In this document: positions 5,567 through 6,910 of the stretch, piece by piece
How positions within the stretch are numbered: the stretch's first letter is position 1
Layout of the letters: each line of letters begins with the position of its first letter
NCBI GenBank assembly: GCA_964475115.1
Contig: CAYYVJ010000092.1
Coordinates: 1 to 6,910, forward strand
Direction: 5' to 3'
Length of the DNA: 6,910 nt
DNA from: CAYYVJ01 sp964475115
Lineage (GTDB): Bacteria; Bacillota; Clostridia; Lachnospirales; Lachnospiraceae
Translations under genes and position numbers: made by a program
The notes under the pieces: model-generated
Seen by the model: only the letters and a program-made list of their open reading frames with translations
The model's database searches: none
What the model was told of the DNA's origin: nothing

Positions 5567-6009
5567 TCGTAACTTTCATTTAATGTGCCTTTTCCATAGG
5601 TAAGACCCGCAAATACTTGGCCAGCATTTTCCATAACAGGACCAGACCCATCGGCTTTTGCCACTTTTTCAAATCCAACTTTTAAATTTTCAATTATTTT
5701 AATTGCTGAACTTAAGTTTTCATCGGTCTTTTTAAAAATTGCGTTATTTAATACTTTTTGTACGAAAAGATATAAACTCATTAATTCAAGTGAAATTCCA
5801 TACTCAAAATCTAATGAATGCATTAATTCTGATAAGAATTCTGCAGATTTTTTTATATTCCAAATAAAATCTTCTATCTTCTCTTTTTTATATTCTTCTA
5901 AACCTGCATTTATATAAGTCACTATAATATCATAGGTAATAACAACTAAGTCCGTTTTTGTTCCTTGGGTAATCTTTAAGGTATATTCCTGTATTTGCTC
6001 TTTTGTCAT
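5542..6009 (-). CDS. fliS: Flagellar export chaperone FliS-like protein with C-terminal tail
   Basis: This is a cytoplasmic chaperone expected to bind the C-terminal helices of newly made flagellin, prevent early polymerisation and deliver it to the export apparatus. It has 155 residues, compared with about 120-135 for typical FliS. The body (about 1-118) is predicted to be all helical. It shows FliS-like features: an ITQGTKTDLVVITYDIIVTY opening (13-32), a central EFLSELMHSLDFEYGISLEL region (57-76), the aromatic LYLFVQKVLNNAI helix (79-91) and a final helix ending EKVAK. The last 37 residues are Gly/Asn-rich and look disordered; they are unusual for the family. The ATG at 6009 has AAAGGGG 5 bases upstream. 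It follows flagellin after 25 bases and is certainly cotranscribed with it. The family call rests on pattern and context; sequence divergence is considerable. Confidence 0.82.
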   Translation of the reverse strand: MTKEQIQEYTLKITQGTKTDLVVITYDIIVTYINAGLEEYKKEKIEDFIWNIKKSAEFLSELMHSLDFEYGISLELMSLYLFVQKVLNNAIFKKTDENLSSAIKIIENLKVGFEKVAKADGSGPVMENAGQVFAGLTYGKGTLNESYDKKGGFRV

Positions 6010-6034
6010 AAATACCCCTTTCTAAGGATATAAA

Positions 6035-6910
6035 TTATTGCAACATTTGTAGTATGGTTTGAGGTCTTTCATTGGCTTGAGCCACCATAGAAACTCCTGC
6101 TTGAGATAATACATTTAGCTGAGTATAGGTAGACATCTCCTCTGCCATATCTACATCTTCAATTCTAGAAAGTGCAGCGGTCATATTTTCGCCAGTAGCA
6201 TCTAAACTTGCAACAGAAGAATCCAAACGGTTTTGATATGCTCCTAAACTTGCTCTTGTAGTAGAAATAAAGCTAATTGCTTCATCTAATGCACTTATTC
6301 CTTTACTACATCCATCAGCAGTACGTAAATTCAAGTCATCTATTCCCATACGTTTTAAACTAATTTCAGGAATTCGAATTTCCATAACCTGTCCTTCATT
6401 GGCACCTATATGTACGGTTAAAGTTCCAATATCTGTTACTTCTGCGTTTACTACTTCACCTATTAAGCCTGGCTCTATTTCATAGGTCATTGAGAATCCA
6501 CTTTTATCGGTAATAGTAACTTCTTTTCCATCAGATACCATAGTGGCACTATTGGAAAAACCTACTCTTGCTCCAGCACCAAAATTTGCTGTAGCATTCG
6601 CTCCATACTCAGTAGGAACAGCCACGTCAATTCCAAGAGCTAATGCCAATGCTGGATCCGAACAGTTAATGGTTATTTCTGCAGATGTACCATATGCATT
6701 AGATGTAAATTTAAGCTTTGCATTATCAGCAAAAGGTACACCACCTTCTGTTGAAACATCAATTCCCAATTTATCCCCTGCTTTTTTTAGTTTATCTAAT
6801 ACAACATCAGCATCATCACCGGATTTGATTTCAACAGAATACCCGTTGATAGAAACAGTTCCTGTAACACTCCCATCTAAATCAGTAACAGTCATAGCGC
6901 CTCCTGTTAC
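6035..6910 (-). CDS. Flagellin, central variable domain and C-terminal D1/D0, N-terminus beyond the window
   Basis: This is the structural subunit of the flagellar filament, secreted through the flagellar export system. The frame stays open to the right edge, so 291 residues are visible and the N-terminal D0/D1 part is missing. An ATG at 6895 lies inside the gene and is not taken as the start. The visible part opens with a Gly/Ser/Thr-rich beta domain. It contains a GTVSINGYSVEIKSGDDADV-type stretch (codons 12-31 from that ATG), like the flagellin IN motif of variable domains. Conserved C-terminal helices start near ALDEAISFISTTRASLGAYQ (202-221), followed by NRLDSSVASL, LSRIEDVDMAEEM (242-254) and a D0 helix with LSQAGVSMVAQAN. 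It ends LQMLQ. Two cysteines (78 and 196 from the same ATG) are unusual for a flagellin. It is the first visible gene of the unit with fliS. Confidence 0.95.
   Translation of the reverse strand, partial: VTGGAMTVTDLDGSVTGTVSINGYSVEIKSGDDADVVLDKLKKAGDKLGIDVSTEGGVPFADNAKLKFTSNAYGTSAEITINCSDPALALALGIDVAVPTEYGANATANFGAGARVGFSNSATMVSDGKEVTITDKSGFSMTYEIEPGLIGEVVNAEVTDIGTLTVHIGANEGQVMEIRIPEISLKRMGIDDLNLRTADGCSKGISALDEAISFISTTRASLGAYQNRLDSSVASLDATGENMTAALSRIEDVDMAEEMSTYTQLNVLSQAGVSMVAQANERPQTILQMLQ

Noticed and set aside
6035..6895. Flagellin read as a complete gene of 286 residues, or as a truncated pseudogene
   Set aside because: The frame continues without a stop to the window edge, and the visible part lacks only the N-terminal domains, as expected from a cut at the edge rather than from gene decay.

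Overview
The window looks like a stretch of chromosome from a low-GC, motile, endospore-forming Firmicute of the Clostridia, possibly Lachnospiraceae-like. The evidence is AT-rich DNA, strong AGGAGG-type ribosome binding sites, a BofA-family sporulation protein, a YaaL/DUF2508 protein and a flagellin with a FliS-like chaperone. The lineage is inferred from protein character only. Nothing points to mobile DNA, phage, CRISPR or a defence system.

Positions 1-4590 (minus strand) hold a complete set of oligopeptide ABC transporter genes, read right to left: oppB, oppC (permeases), oppD, oppF (ATPases) and then oppA (lipoprotein peptide-binding protein, cut by the left edge). Gaps between the first four genes are 0-16 bases and oppD/oppF overlap as TAATG. 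A good sigma-A-type promoter (4696-4725) precedes oppB. Its roughly 100-base leader carries an 8-bp inverted repeat and four tandem TTAC units. A stem-loop without a U-tract separates oppF from oppA, which may let the abundant binding protein be expressed at a different level. OppA would capture peptides outside the membrane, OppBC form the channel and OppDF drive uptake with ATP.

Positions 4790-5570 hold bofA (minus strand, with its own intrinsic terminator) and a DUF2508 gene (plus strand), transcribed divergently from a 116-base spacer. In Bacillus these two genes lie side by side on the same strand after recR. Here they stay adjacent but point apart, and no recR is visible.

Positions 5521-6910 (minus strand) hold the end of a flagellar unit: a flagellin gene (N-terminal part beyond the right edge) followed 25 bases later by a fliS-like chaperone gene. 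A bidirectional terminator serves both this unit and the converging DUF2508 gene, and its loop contains the fliS stop codon.

Overall these are recognisable families in ordinary arrangements. The points worth checking are the bofA/yaaL orientation, the FliS C-terminal tail, two cysteines in the flagellin, the leader repeats of the opp operon and the small overlapping frame in front of oppA. I do not see a previously undescribed system.
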